DNA from: Moringa oleifera
Taxonomy: Eukaryota; Streptophyta; Magnoliopsida; Brassicales; Moringaceae
DNA length: 64,000 bases
Assembly (NCBI GenBank): GCA_021397835.1
Contig: JAJFZO010000287.1
Location: 622,501 to 686,500, forward strand
Direction: 5' to 3'
The stretch's first letter is position 1. Every line of letters starts with the position of its first letter. The notes below the pieces were generated by a model that ran no database searches, was not told where the DNA came from, and was given only the letters and a program-made list of their open reading frames with translations. Both the position numbers and the translations under genes were made by a program. Of this stretch, positions 35,145-48,803 are shown piece by piece.

Positions 35145-35809
35145 TGTTTGTTTTTGGTGGACAAGGAGAAATACATAGTTGTAGTCATCGATGAGGAAGG
35201 TTGCTAATGCACTAACCCTTAACATTGGCCCCTTTCTTTCCCTTTCTTCCCCAGGAAAATTTTGAAAACTTAAACTTTTCTTTCTTATTCACTCTCTAAC
35301 TCTGCATTGCCATCTTTATTAATCCAACAATTCCATCACCAAAAATGCCTTTGTTCCTCTTAGTTATACATGCCAATGATTAATTTTATCAAATATAGTT
35401 ACCCTCTATTCATGTTCATAGAACATGAAACTTCACATTGCAGAAGCAGTCATAAATTGAATCCATCAACCTGTCAACAGGCTGAATATTATTGTTACAA
35501 AGCCTTGCCAAGAATTTACTCAAGCTTTGTTCACAACACGACAATAGCGTTGGTTGCATTGCAACTTCATTGCTTAGTTGGGTTCTTAATTTGTTATGTA
35601 ATTTTCTTTCTTATTTGAATTAGTGTTCAACATTTTACGGTTAGTTTCTTGATTAATTAGCAAAGTAAATCTATATATGTTCACTACAAATGGTATGAAA
35701 GTAAGGTTCACCAAGTGATCTGGTCAGTTGGGTTGTCGAGGTAAGTACCAGATTCTTGTTTTTCTTTTCTTTCCCTCTTGAATCTCTTGTTCTACCTTCA
35801 CCTCATCCT

Positions 35810-36419
35810 TTGTTACTATGTCTAAGTTATGCATAAGCTGGCCCTAGTTGCAGAGAAGTATAGTTACTATAGCAACCGAATTCCTAATGCTTGGAAAGAA
35901 ATAGAGGATGCTAATTGGCCTTCTGTAAATAGTGGTGAAGATGACCTCTATAAATGCAAAGTTAGAGAACTTGAAGGCTATCTTTGGTAAGAAAGAAAAG
36001 AATTTGTCCAACCTGGATGCTTAGCTAATTAGACCCAGTAAGCCATTGATGCTAAAGTTGGGAATGTGAAGTTAGAGTTGACCTTGAGGCATTAAGATGA
36101 GCTAAAGAAGGCCCAAGAGTGGGCTATCGATGACTATCTCAAGAACCAAAGCCTTCATCAATAGAGTCGGTGAGCAGGTAGTTACTCTCTATTACCCAAT
36201 CCGAGCTGGTATGGTAGAGGAGGTTAAAGATCATTATCCTGATCTCGATCTTGGATTCGTAGCATTAGCTCCTCCTCTGCCTGCTCTTGAGCCAACCATG
36301 GATATGGAGGCTGCGTGCACTACCCTTGACATCATGGTCGATGAGCTTGAGGCTGCTCCTAAAGCAATTGATAAACCTCACGCTTTTCCCTCTTCTGCCA
36401 TGTGGGTTAACCAGTAGTT
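35810..36419 (+). pseudogene. Gypsy-type gag-like C-terminal relic, copy 3
   Basis: Overlapping frames read NRIPNAWKEIEDANWPS, then a coiled-coil-like KVRELEGYLW, then the open 36130-36417 segment VVTLYYPIRAGMVEEV...YPDLDLGFVALAP and a C-terminus with ALEPTMDMEAA. YPDLDLGFV is the equivalent of YPHLNLDFI in copy 1. Frameshifts separate the parts. A closely related but more decayed copy is at 45990-46320. Confidence 0.55.
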
Positions 36420-36520
36420 CTTTTTTTTCTCATTAATTATAGTTGATATTTTTATTTTTTTCATTAATTGCATGGTAAATAAATTATTAAAGTTTAATTT
36501 GCTATAAGAATTTTATGGTA

Positions 36521-36580
36521 CACTACAACAAAACTTGCTTTTAGTGACAATTATATTGTGGTAATTATAAACTTATAAGT
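36521..36580 (+). mobile_element. Isolated CACTA-type terminus
   Basis: CACTACAACAAAACTTGC at 36521 followed by TTTTAGTGACAATTAT. The tip matches CACTA-1. No partner terminus or target duplication could be identified. Confidence 0.4.
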
Positions 36581-37189
36581 GCACAGGGACTTGGATCTCT
36601 CATTTTAAAATGAAACATTTGTCTATTCAAATCAGTTTACAAACTTACAATTTAGTTTTTGTCAAAAATAAATTAAAATTTTTGGGAAATGTAGCTTTGA
36701 CTTGTCTCAGTATAAGCAACGATCAACTAAGGAAGTAATGAGAATTAATTTAATGCTACAAGGATGTGGTATTGGCTGCAATTTTTGGTTATTGTCAAAA
36801 GATATGGATTATTCTTTTGCTTTTACTTGTGGTGCTTTAGCACAGAATTTTCAACCTAAGATTTATTAGTTGTGTTATTAAAGTTAAAATTTGGCTCGAA
36901 TATGTTCAATAAAAACTTATATTTACATGACTGGGAGAAGGTTGCATCAAGTTTTACAGCTTTCAGCTTTGAGAAAATAAATTATATAAGCACCATGTTT
37001 TGATGCTTTGATTTGTTAAATATTTAATATTTAATATTTAATATATTTGTTTAATAGTTCAGATTTTTAGATGAGTCTACGTTATTAGATATGGGATTCC
37101 AGAAGCAAATAAATTACATTATATTAAAACATTATGGAGCTGATCTGTTTTCTCCACACACCCTGAGGTAGTGAAAGAACTTATTAGTT

Positions 37190-37760
37190 GGCATCTTCCT
37201 TTCTAATTTCCTATCATAATCTTGGTTAACTAAAGTGAAGAGGACCCATATGGCAACCAAAGCTCTTTTAACCACGTGCAGGACCAAGTTCAGTGCTCAC
37301 ATGTGGAAGATATTGTTGTCAATGGTGGTGTGTTAAAAGTGGTGATTACAAATACAAGGAGACATACTTTCATTATAAACAGGTCAAGTGTTGCACTTGC
37401 CCATCTTATAGCGTACAACTTCAGATTCTTGAATATCTAAAAACAAGTGATCCTCTGTTTACTGGTGCTGGTTTAAGATCTTGCTCATGATTGTGGAATT
37501 CTACCTAAAAGCGATATTTTATATTCTTTCCTCTTTTACTTGGTTATGACCTTTGTTGTGTGCGACATGAATTACTATTTGCTCATACAAACGTTGAACC
37601 TGTGTTGATTGTTTTTCATTGTGCTGATTATGAGCCTGATAATTTTGATATATTTATACACATATTACTTGACATAATTTCTAATCCAGTTGAAATTTCT
37701 GTTTTTTGTTTTTAGGAATTCCATGCACCTATTCTTAGTCTTCGGAGAGTTTTAATTAAG
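37190..37760 (+). other. Unidentified coding-like frames
   Basis: Between about 37230 and 37430 one frame reads HVEDIVVNGGVLKVVITNTR and RSSVALAHLIAYNFRFL. About 37530-37700 another reads GYDLCCVRHELLFAHTNVEP and VLIVFHCADYEPDNFDIF. Both have protein-like composition unlike the AT-rich surroundings, and could be exons or a decayed gene. I do not recognise the family, and splice sites were not resolved. Confidence 0.3.
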
Positions 37761-38484
37761 TGGTTGTCATTTTCATCTTCGTTGCTTTGGCATTGATTAG
37801 CATTGTCAGTAACTTTATATTTATTTTTTCATTTACAAATTCTATTGGACCATTTATTTACCTGGTTATGCCTATCACACCTTACGTTTTTTGAAAATTC
37901 AGGTATTGTCTACATGGATTGAATTGAGCTTGGAGTAAAAGATTGTTTTTCCTTAAGACTCATATCTTCAAGTCTAACACTTTGCTCATAAGTAATGATC
38001 AAACTCAAGCCTTTTGTTCAACATCTAAGTTGCATACTTCTTTTCCTGCAAAGATATTTTAATAACGTTGATGAGTATATCAAAATTGGAGTTCACTATA
38101 CTTCATCATGAAGAACTAAAACTTGGATAACAAACAGGTGTGACCCTAACGTAGACATTATGATATTATATAATATTTGAATAACAATATTTTGTTAATG
38201 TTTTAGGTCACAACATTATTAATTTATGGATTTTTTTGAGTCTTTATATAATCATTTGTAATCTGAAAGATGGGGTTCACTGCACACTTCTTTATTATTA
38301 TTATTATTATTTTTAAGGCTTAGAATTTCAAGATAGCAAAGCACTGAAAGATTGAGTGAAAAAAAGTGATTTCAGAAAACTGCCCTTAGAAAAATAGCAA
38401 CGTAAGCATTAGACATACCTTAAATTTATCGATTACAAGGTGTTCAACAAAAGTTTCATGAAATGTAATTGGTTGATGATATTA

Positions 38485-40431
38485 TATTGATGTTTAAAAA
38501 AAAAGTAGGTAAAATTTATTTTTATTTGGAATCAATTAATTTTATATAATGATGATGTTTAGTTGTTACATATAAAAATTTTAAATTATTAGTACAAATA
38601 TTGTTTGATTTCATGTTTGGATAATTCTTTTATAATTATTTATGATAAATTTTCTCATCACTTAAGTTGTATTACTTTCAATTAACTTAATTAATTGTAA
38701 ATATATTACCATTTAAATTACTTTTTTTGTTGTAATATTTAATTTATTAAAAATAATGATAAAATCAATTAGTAAACTAATCAATAAATTAAAATTCATA
38801 AAATTAATTAAAAACTCATAAAATGAGAGCATATGAATAATGAGGATTGCTGCTTTTAATCTAGCATAAGGATCATATTATTTATGTAAAATTTGAATAT
38901 TTGGTAGAAATTTGATTTTGCTCTGTACACATTGTATATGTTGGAGAAGATGATTTTATTTGTGATAATGGCTTCATATGGTGAGCAATAAGTTTTAAAA
39001 AAATGAATTGTGATTATTACTTAAATATTATATTTTTTATATTTATTTAAATACTTTTATTTTCTTAGGTGTATGCCTTTTAATATAACGAACAAAATAT
39101 GAGTTTTTTTTACTTGCATTTTTTATATTATTAAATTTTTTTAATTTCTTTGATTTTTGTGGACTTTCTTTTAATTTCTTTAGTTTCTTGGTCTTTCTTT
39201 CAACATGATTCGTTTTCTAGGATTTCTTTTTTTTTTAATGAATTTTTAAAGACAAAGAGATTTATTTTGACTTTTTGTTTGTGGATTGAATTTAATGGTT
39301 GCAACCAAGAGAGAGAACTTATAGCTTAACCTTGTTTCTTAAAGGAAAAGGAATTTTCAATATTTTCTTTGGTTTTCTTTCCTTTTTTCTTGATTTTCTT
39401 TCTTTTTGGATGAAAAAAAGCTTAGTACATATTTTTATAATGCTCAGGGGACATTGACTTTTTTGTTTAATGTGATCTTTATTTTTCCTTATCTATTTCT
39501 CTTGGTTCCAAAGAAATGCATCATTTCAATTTAAAATTTTAATGAAGTGATCTTAACTTTTCTTAATATCTTAATGATGAAAAATATAAGTTCCAAATGC
39601 ATAAATAATTTTTCTTATACAAACCATACTGAGTGGTTTCTAAGTGCAATGGCTTTTTCATGTTTAAAAATTCTTAAATCATTAAGAAAAAGAGATTACA
39701 TTTTCTATTCTTGGCAGGTGATTTCTTTTAATTGTTGCAACCTAAAAGAGAAAAGTCATAATTATGGGGAAGGTTGAATTTTCTTAGTGACTTTTATCAC
39801 TAGAAGGCTATCAACTCTTGTTTTAGTTGTTGCACACATTATGAGATTTTTATTGAAGTAGTTAATTATTGAAATTAAAAAATAGAGTTAGGTTTGAGTA
39901 GTTTTGTAGTAAATCTCTTGTGTTCTTGATTGTGGTTTTAGTTTTTTTATTGCTTTCTTGATTGCAAAAGAGATACTAAATCTTGGAAGACTTTTTCGTA
40001 GAATATTTCAAGTGAAATGGTGAATGTTTCTTGATTATTGATGTGCATACTTCACTGAGTATGTGGAATGAAAATAAACAGAAAATCTAATGAAAATAAT
40101 TAGAATTCAATATGAAAGGAAGCAAAAAGAAAGGGTAAGTTGGTTTTTAGTGGTCAAGAAGTGCTTTGAGAAATAGCAACAAAAAAAAAATTCATTTTTA
40201 AAAACATGTTTACACAGTTCACATTTGTCGATCCATTGGAAAGGCAATAAACTAAAACTAAACCATTAGTTTTTATCATTTTACCTAATTTCTTCTTTCA
40301 TAAGTAAAAATTTCTCAATAGAAAAAAATGATGATTTTTCATCAATTTTTATCTTCTTTTTGATGAATTATGAAAGTAAGCATTTCAAGTTATGCTCCAT
40401 GGAGAAATTTAAATAAAACTATACGCAAAAG
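38485..40431 (+). repeat. Large diverged repeat, copy A
   Basis: This aligns over most of its length with 42828-44830 (copy C) and in its second half with 41120-42140 (copy B). Ordered landmarks are AAAAAAAGTAGGTAAAATTT, TTTATGATAAATTTTC, GCTTCATATGGTGAGCAATA, GACAAAGAGATTTATTTTGA, CAAGGAATTTTC, TTGTAGTAAATCTCTTGTGT and CATGCTCC-like words at the end. It is non-coding. Confidence 0.85.
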
Positions 40432-40700
40432 ATCGTATAATCGTTTGGATAATTATCTTAAAGATAAGCATTATCTTTATTGGAGATGATGTTTATCCTT
40501 TTAGTAGTTATTTGAACCCTAATTTGTCACTATAAATACAGGGTGAGACATTCTGTGCATTTCATTCTTGTAATATATATTTTGCAAGTTGAGAGTTATG
40601 GGGTTCTCGTTCTTAAGGAGAGGGTTCGTTACCTTTGCATATGCTTCTGTTGTTGATGAAGTTATTCAAATCCAAAATTTTGTAAATTAGGAAGGACATA
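40432..40700 (+). repeat. Possible LTR remnant with TATA-like promoter
   Basis: TTTGGATAATTATCTTAAAG is followed by CACTATAAATACAGGGTGAG, a good TATA context, then TTCTTGTAATATATATTTTG. This looks like the U3/R of a Copia LTR, but no second LTR or target duplication was found. Confidence 0.3.
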
Positions 40701-40833
40701 TGTATCTTGAATAACCGCGTCAATAACAGAAGGATCTGCAAAAGTAACAAAACAAAATCTCAATGGCTGACCAGCATAATGGGTCGTGATTATCACATAA
40801 TCTATTACTTGTCATACTTCTTAAAGGGCTTGA

Positions 40834-40841
<8 letters not shown>

Positions 40842-40875
<34 letters not shown>
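40842..40875. repeat. (AT)n microsatellite
   Basis: A continuous TA run flanked by ACATATATA on the left and TGTACATATGCATATATG on the right. Confidence 0.95.
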
Positions 40876-40880
<5 letters not shown>

Positions 40881-41119
40881 TATGCATATATGTAGTTATT
40901 GAAGTTTTGAAATAGAGATTTAGGTTTAACCAATTTTGTAGCAAGTCTTCTGTGTTCTTGATTTTCTTTGTAGTTTTTTTTTTTTTAATTTTCTTGATTG
41001 CGAAAGAGAAACTAAGGCTTGGATGACTTGTTGTAGAATATTTTAGGTGAAAATGGTGTATGTTATGGAAAGCAAATAAGAGAAATCCAGTAAAATGGTG
41101 GATGTACAAATTTTGGTCA

Positions 41120-42140
41120 ATATTTCTATAATTTTTAAGAGACATTGTTTCTTTTACTTCATGTAGTCTTTCTTTGTTCTCATCTTTTTCTCTTGGTTAT
41201 AAAAAAAATGTGTCATTTGAAATTATAAATTTACCAAAAGTGATCTTACCTTTTACCTTTTATTGAAATCTTAATGATGAAAAATATAAGTTCCAAAGAT
41301 AAATTTCTTTTGTTAAAAAAAAATACGCTTAAGGGTTCTTAAGTGCAATTATTTTTTTGGGGTTAAAAATCCTAAATCATTGACATAAAAAGACTACATT
41401 TTTTATTCTTGTGAATGATTAATTTTAATTATTGCATCCCATTAAAGAGAAGTCATAACTCACACTTCAAGAAAATTTCTTGGAGATTTTTGTTATGGGA
41501 AGGCTATTAATCCTAGTTTTAATTGTTGCACACATTATGTAATTTTGTTTAAAGTGTCCAGTTGGTGAAATTTAAAAATAAAAAAAATGTTGGCTTTGAG
41601 TAATTTTGTAGTAAATCTCTTGTGTTCTTGATTGTCTTTTTGCTTATCTCTATTGTTTTCTTAATTACAAAAGAGATACTAAGGCTTAGATGACTTATTG
41701 TAGAATATTTTCAACTAAAATGGCGAATGTCTCTAAACTCTTGATGCATGTAGCTCCTTAAGCATGCGTAATGAAATGAAAAAAAATCTAACAAGAATAA
41801 TTAGAATTTGGCACAAATGGAAAGCAAAAAAGAAATGAGTAACTTGTTTTCAATGTTCAAGAGGTGCTTTGAAAAAAAATATTTTTGAAAAACTTGTTCA
41901 TACAATTCACAGTTACCAATCTATTTGAAAACAATAATCTAAAAATTAACTTTTAATTAATTCTTTCATTTTGCATAGTTTCTTCTTTCATAATAAAATT
42001 TCCTAAATTCTAATAAATTCTTTTTGTTGATTTTTCATTGGTTTTATATATGTAATTTTTGATAAATTATCTAAATAAGTATTTTGAAATTATGCTTGGG
42101 ACAAAAAAGGATATAAAACTATATGCAAATGAATCCATAC
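41120..42140 (+). repeat. Large diverged repeat, copy B (partial)
   Basis: This matches 39440-40431 of copy A and 43850-44830 of copy C: AGAGACATTG, TTTTTCTCTTGGTT, GATGAAAAATATAAGTTCC, TTGTAGTAAATCTCTTGTGT, CATACAATTCACAGTTACC. It lacks the 5' half of the unit. Confidence 0.75.
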
Positions 42141-42827
42141 AAATTCTGAACATATTAATATATTTAATTTATATTGGTATTTTGAAAAGCAAAAAAAATA
42201 ATTATTTTTGTTTATCATATTAGAGAAAAAAATTAATCTGATACATTTATGTTGTTAATTGTTAGATTTAGATTCTTTTTTTAATATATTTTTAATTTTA
42301 AATGATATTCTATGTTCATCCTTAAACTTTTAAATACAATAATAAAAACTATTAGTAAATTAATTAGCTAATCAAAATTCATAATACAAGGCAAATGGTT
42401 TCTTTTGGGGCTATTAGGTTATGTGATTTAACAATTGAATATTAATATATTAATATGGTTTACAATTAGTAAACAAACCAAAATTCATAATAAAAGGCTT
42501 TTTTTTTTTTTTTTTTGCATTTGAGATCATTATTTGTCATGATAAATATTTTTATTAACTAAGGTTTATTATTTTCAATTAAACTTAATTAATTTGAATA
42601 AATTTTTATTTTAAATTATATTATTTATTAATTTTCAAAAATTTTAAACAATAATGATAAGATCAATCAATAAATTAATCAACAAATAAAAAGTCTTAAT
42701 TAAAGGTGAAAAGGCTTCTTTTTAGGCTTTGTATATATATATATATATATATTAAGTATTATGATTTAACAATCGTATTTAAATAAATTGACATATTAGT
42801 GTATTTTGTTGATCTATTTAATATTAA

Positions 42828-44830
42828 CGTTTGAAAAAAAAAAGTAGATAAAATTTATTTTTATTCAAAATCAATGAATTTCGTGTAATGATGATTGTTT
42901 AGTTGTTATGGATCAAAATCTTTAATTATTAGTCCAAATATTGTTTTATTTCATCTGTCAACAATTCTTTTATCATTATTTATGATAAATTTTCACATTA
43001 CTTAAGTTTTAGTATTTTCAATTAACTTAATTAATTTTAAAAAAATTTCATTCAAATTATTTTTATTTTAATATTTGATTTATTAAAAAAATGATAAGAT
43101 CAATTAATAAATTAATTAACAAATTAAAATTCATAAAATCAATTAAAAATTCATAAAATAAGAGTATATGAAGAATGAGTATTGCTACTACTAATCTCAT
43201 GTAAGAATCACATTATTTATGTCAAATCTGAATATGTGGCAAAAATTGGCAGAAATTTGATTTCGCTTTGTACATGTTATATATGATGGGGATGATGATT
43301 TTATTTGTGATGTTATCATGGCTTCATATGGTGAGCAATAATTTTTTTTTAAAAAAATGAATCATGATTATTACTTAAATATTATATTTCTCTATATTTG
43401 TTTAAGTGCTTTTGTTTTCTTGGATATATTTCTTTTAGTATTTGAAAAAAAAAATCTTAGTTATTGTATTTTTTTTTTTGCTTATATTTTTTTGTTTTGT
43501 TAAATTATTTCAGTTTCTTTTGTTTTTGTGGACATTTTTCTAGTTTCTTTGCTTTTCTTGGAATTTCTTTTAATATGATTGGTTTTCTAGGATTTCTTTT
43601 TCTTTTTTTCTTTTAATGAAGTTTTAAAGACAAAGAGATTTATTTTGACTTGTTGTTCGTTAATCAATTTTATTGGTTGCAACAAGAGATAGAACTCATA
43701 GCAATGGTTAACCTTTTTGCTTAAAGAACAAGGAATTTTTAATTTTTTTCTTTTGGGTTTTATTGGATTTTCTTTTATTTCCTTTACCTTTTTCTTAATT
43801 TCCTTTCTTTTTGGATGAAAAAATCTTGGTGCTTGGGGGATATTGATTCTTTTGTTTATTATGTGATCTTTAGATTTCCTATCTCTTTCTCTTAGTTCTA
43901 AAGAAATGTGTCATTTTAAGTTGTAAATTAGTGAAAGTGATCTTACCTTTTCTTAAACTGTTTATGATGAAAACTATAAGTTTCAATGCATGGACAATTT
44001 TTCTTATGTGAACCACACCTGGTAGTTGTCAAAGTGTAATTGTTTTTTCATGTTTAAAAACCATAAATTGCAAAGACAATGAGATTACATTTTCGATTCT
44101 TGGTAAGTGATTTCTTTTAATTGTTCCAACCCAAAGGAGAGAAGTCATTGTTATGGTGAAGGTTGTTGCTCACAATACAAGGAATCTTCTTAGAGACTTT
44201 TACCACGGGAAGGCTCTTAATGCTAGTTTCAGTTGTAGCACACATTATGCAATTTTTATTAAAGTATCCAATTATTAAAATTAAAAATTAGAGTTTGGCT
44301 TGAGCAATTTTGTAGTAACTCTCTTGTGTTCCTGGTTGTCTTTTTAGTTTCTTTATTGCTTTCTTGACTGCAAAAGAGATATTAAGTTTGGGAAGACTTT
44401 TTTATAGAATATTTCAAATGAAAATGGTGAATGTTTCTTGACTATTGATGGGCATACTTCCTTAATTATGTGGAATAAAACAATAAAAAATCTAACAAAA
44501 ATAATATGAAAGGAAGCAAAAAGAAAGGAGTAAATTGCTTTTAGTGTTTAAGAGGTGCTTTGAGAAATTATAAAAATTTGATTTTTGATTTTTTTATTTT
44601 TAAAAACATGTTCATACAGTTCACATTTACTAATCCATTGGAAAAATAATAAACTGAGATCGAACTTTTAGTTTCTCTCATTTTACATAATTTTTTCTTT
44701 CATAACTAAAAATTTCTCAATTAAAAAAAATTTGTTGATTTTTCATCAATTTTCATCAAATTTTTCTATGAATTGTGAAAGTAAGTATTTTAAAGTCATG
44801 CTCCGTGGAAAAATATAAATAAAACTATGT
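42828..44830 (+). repeat. Large diverged repeat, copy C
   Basis: The fullest copy. It starts at AAAAAAAAAGTAGATAAAAT and ends at AATAAAACTATGTAATG, immediately before the Copia pol relic at 44834. The join suggests the repeat may be the non-coding part of a larger element. Confidence 0.8.
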
Positions 44831-44833
44831 AAT

Positions 44834-45817
44834 GATAAAGCTAAAAGTAATCTTTGCACTATCATATGTCTTTATATGGATGACTTGCTTATTTTTGGCT
44901 CCAACATTCATGTTGTAAAAAATGTGAAGTCTTTGCTTAGTACTAACTTCAACATGAAAGATTTAGGAGAAGCCATTGTAATCTTTGGAATAAAAATAAG
45001 TAGGTCAAGAAAAGGGCATTCTTTAGATCAATCACTTTTTATTGAGAAAATCTTAAAGAAATACAACTACTTTGATTATAAACCTGCTTATACTCCTTAT
45101 GATCCCATTGTAAAGTTGCTTAAGAACACTAAAGACAGTGTTAGACAAATTGAGTATGCGAGCATCATTAGTAGCTTACACTATGCTACTGATTGCATTA
45201 GGTTTGATATAGCTTATGTTATGAGATTACTCTGTAGGTTTACCAGTAGACCTAGTATCAAGCATTGGCATGCTATTGAAAGGGTCATGAGATACCTCAA
45301 GGGGATTATGAACCTAAGATTACATTATCAAAATTTTTTCATTGTTCTAGAAAAATATAATGATATTGATTTAATCACCCTTTCAGAAAATTCCATAATA
45401 ACTAGTGGTTATATCTTTTGCATAACAAATGGAGCTGTTTCATAGAATTCTAAGAAATAAACTATTCTGGCTTAACCTACGATGGAGTTTGAGATGATAA
45501 CACTAGCTACTACTAGTGAAAAAGCAGGCTGGTTAAGAAGTTTACTAGTTGAGATCCCTTTATAAGAAAGACAGATACCAGTTATCCTAATCCATTATAA
45601 TAGTACCATAGCTATTGCAAAAATTCAAAACTGTTTATAAAGACGATAGATATGTTGTAAGCATAGCACTATTAGAGAGTTTCTCTCCACAAAAGCTGTT
45701 ACACTGGATCATATACAAACTGATGGTAACTTAGTTGATCCTTTGATGAAAAGACTAGTTAGAGAGAAGTTTTTGAAAACCTCAAGAGGAATAGGACTAA
45801 TGCCATTACAATATTGA
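44834..45817 (+). pseudogene. Ty1/Copia pol relic (end of reverse transcriptase and RNase H)
   Basis: The frame enters at the reverse transcriptase active-site region (CLYMDDLLIFGS; the usual YVDD is YMDD). It continues with NMKDLGEAIVIFGIKI, YASIISSLHYATDCIRFDIAY, HWHAIERVMRYLKG and SGYIFCITNGAVS, all standard Copia landmarks, up to a stop at 45443-45445. RNase H pieces follow in frame with further stops: MEFEMITLATTSEKAGWLRS, then LDHIQTDGNLVDPLMKRL, ending at 45817. Upstream gag, protease and integrase are missing. Confidence 0.85.
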
Positions 45818-45989
45818 GTCACTTATGATGGTAACCCAAGTTATAGGCTAAAAATCCCAAGAAGTAGGTTCAAAGGGTAATAGCAAGTCATGAAGTGATA
45901 TAATTTGAAACATGCTATTATAAGTCCCATTCCATTAGAAACATGAAATCTTGAAGCAAAAGAAAAAGGTCAGAGCATGCTAAAGATGA

Positions 45990-46320
45990 TTATCTCAATC
46001 TTAGAAATAAGTCAAGAGTAGGCTATCGATGACTATCTCAAGTACTAGGCTTTATCAATAGAATGGATGAGTAGGTAGCTATTCTTTACTATCAATCTAA
46101 TATGGTGTTATGGAGGATGTTGAAGATGATTATCTTGATCTCGATCTTAGCTTTGTAGCATTAGCTCCTCTTCTACTTGCTCTTGAGGCAACCTTGGATA
46201 TGGAGACTAAGCATGCCACCATTGACATTATGGCTGATGAGACTGAGGTTACTCCCAAAGCTATTGATCGACCTTAGGTTTTTCCCTCTTGTGCTATATT
46301 AGTTTACCAATGGTCCTTTT
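45990..46320 (+). pseudogene. Gypsy-type gag-like C-terminal relic, copy 4
   Basis: Nucleotide alignment with 36110-36420: GGCTATCGATGACTATCTCA, GATCTCGATCTT, GTAGCATTAGCTCCTC and GCTCTTGAG occur in the same order. Stops and deletions break the frame. Confidence 0.6.
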
Positions 46321-48803
46321 TTCTTATTAATTATAGTTGATGTTGTTGGTTTATGAACGTGGAAAACATTTTTATTTTGATGAATATTTTTATTTTGCTT
46401 TACTTGTATTTACCTAGGTTGGTTTTATCGCTAAATATATTTTGATCAACTTGTTGCACTTCTTGCAAATCTATAACAATCATTTTACTTTGAAACTCAT
46501 GTTGCTCAAAAATCTAAAATCTAAAACTTTAACGATTTTGGATCCGATGTCCGTGTGGCTCATCATTCATATCATTTTCCTTTGCACAAAATAGATGAAC
46601 CTTATACCAATCTTTCGTGATGGTAAAATTTGGTGGTTTACAATAACTAATAGAATGGTCGTAAATAACTGAGCTAAAATACATGATCGATCAACGCATT
46701 TGAAACCACAATCAAAATAAATGTTTAAGATTAAAAAAAAGGTATCTAAACATATTAATTTGAGGGTCTCAACTAAGAATTAAAATAACAAAAACAAATA
46801 CAAAAAATCAAAATCAAAATCAAAATATGCAAAATAAGTAAATTTAATGAAACTGGAGTCTTTGTCCATTTTATCAAAATGAAAGTACCATCAAAAACTT
46901 TAAATCAAAATTTTATATCTTGATATAATATTTTGATAATAAAAATAGTAAATCTAACCAATGAAACTGATGAATGAATCAACATGAGTAGATTCATAGA
47001 TGGATAATAGAGAATAAAAAAAAAAAGTAGAAAGTTCTAAAGAGAGAATATTCATTCTTAGGGTTTCTTTCATTCTAATATAACGGTATAAAAAAGTAAT
47101 ACCTATAGACAAAGGTAGTTAATTAGTATTTTCATGCCCAAAAAAAAAGGTTATAATTAAGTTAATATAATATAAGGATCAAATTACTTTAATCTCTTGA
47201 ACTTTAAGATTTTTAGACAATTTATCAAAACACTACAAAAGAGTATGATAAAAGATTACAATTATCTTCCTTAGTAATTTGTGAGAATAACCCTTTTGAA
47301 CAAAACTAAAGATCAATAACATATATTTTTAAATCTCTAACTCTAGTCTTTCTTAAAGCGAAGGGATCAGAATATCCACATAAACTTTATCCTTTTTTTC
47401 TTTCCACAAGTGCTAAGCTATAACCGTCCCTAGGAAATCATCTTCTACCATGGCAATCAACTGTCTAGTTACTCATTCTTCTCTTCATCATCATTCCTTT
47501 ATTGCTCATTGCCGAAGAAGATGATGGCCACTTAAGACTGTGAAGAAAATTGCATGGTAAATAAATCAATAAAGTTTAACTAGTGCTTTTAATAATAACA
47601 GTATCGTACATGGATGTTTATATATATATATATACAAAATTATTAAATATCCTTCTTTCAAACTATTCATTTTCTTGATATACTTGGATTTATTTCAAAA
47701 CAAAAGATAATTACAATACAAAAAAACTAGAGTTTTAAATTTTTGATCAATTGCTTAGATTTAGTTAATTAGAAGAAATCCATTTATCATAAATTTTTGA
47801 ATCAATAAAAATTAAACGTTTAGAATGTCAATGTATTTTCTTAAAAATATTTAATTTTTTCATTGTTTTTCAATGATAAACATAACCATAACTAAAAGTT
47901 ATTTAAATCTATATTATGATATTTTTTAAATCAATCCAATCATTAGGGTTTTCATTCTTTTTTTCTACATTTTTATTTCATTTTCTTTTCAATCCTTGTG
48001 AGCCAATTTTTGAATAAGTCCAAAAGTGATTTACTAAAATTACATTATCAACCAATAATAGCATTGATAAATCATTTACCGATTCTTTTTTTTTTTGTGC
48101 AAAAAAAGGACTTTAAAAAATAAAAAATAAAAATGTTATATGATATTATATTTTCTTATAAGAATAATTAAATGTTATCTTACCATTTCGTCTTTAGATA
48201 CAATGGGAATAAAATGGTTAACTATAATTTAGTTTTTAAATAAATGATTATATCTTCTACAACATCAAAACTGATTCTCAAATGAATTCTAGTTTTGTTG
48301 AAATCCTAAAAGATTTTACCAACTACCTTTTCCAAATTAAAATTCAAAACATGATTTAAAATCTTATCAATATTTTAAAATCAATTTTGATTAATATTAA
48401 ATGCAGACATATGAAGCAACATTTTAAAAATGATGTTGTACTTTAAAGCTTATAATGTATTAACTCACAAAAAAAACTAAATTAATTTTAATTTTATTAG
48501 AAATAATTTAATTATAAAATAACAAAAATAAGAAATAAGAAAATGTATCTCCATATATAATTTGAAGCTATTTAAATCTATGGTACAACATTAATAAGTT
48601 TGAAACTAATTTTTTCATAACTAATTTTTAAACCCATTAATAGTATTGACAAATCATTTACTTTGTCTTCTTATTTTTAGAAGAGAGACATCCAACTATT
48701 TAATTAGCTCTAAACATAAGGAGTTCTTATTATTAAAAAGTCATTAAAAGCTTTATTTTTTCATTTCCAATATTTTCAACAACCAAAGAACCTAGAGATT
48801 GCC
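46321..48803. other. AT-rich intergenic DNA
   Basis: Nothing is recognised apart from a short (TA)n run near 47619. No open frame with domain-like content was found on either strand. Confidence 0.5.

Noticed and set aside
35370..35618. 82-codon ORF with hydrophobic end
   Set aside because: No signal-peptide start, domain, splice support or homologue recognised; likely chance.
34810..36533. A CACTA element bounded by the tips at 34810 and 36521
   Set aside because: Both tips point the same way, so they cannot be the two inverted ends of one element.
40720..41145. 141-codon minus-strand ORF
   Set aside because: It runs through the (AT)n microsatellite and A/T tracts; composition is low-complexity and there is no domain.
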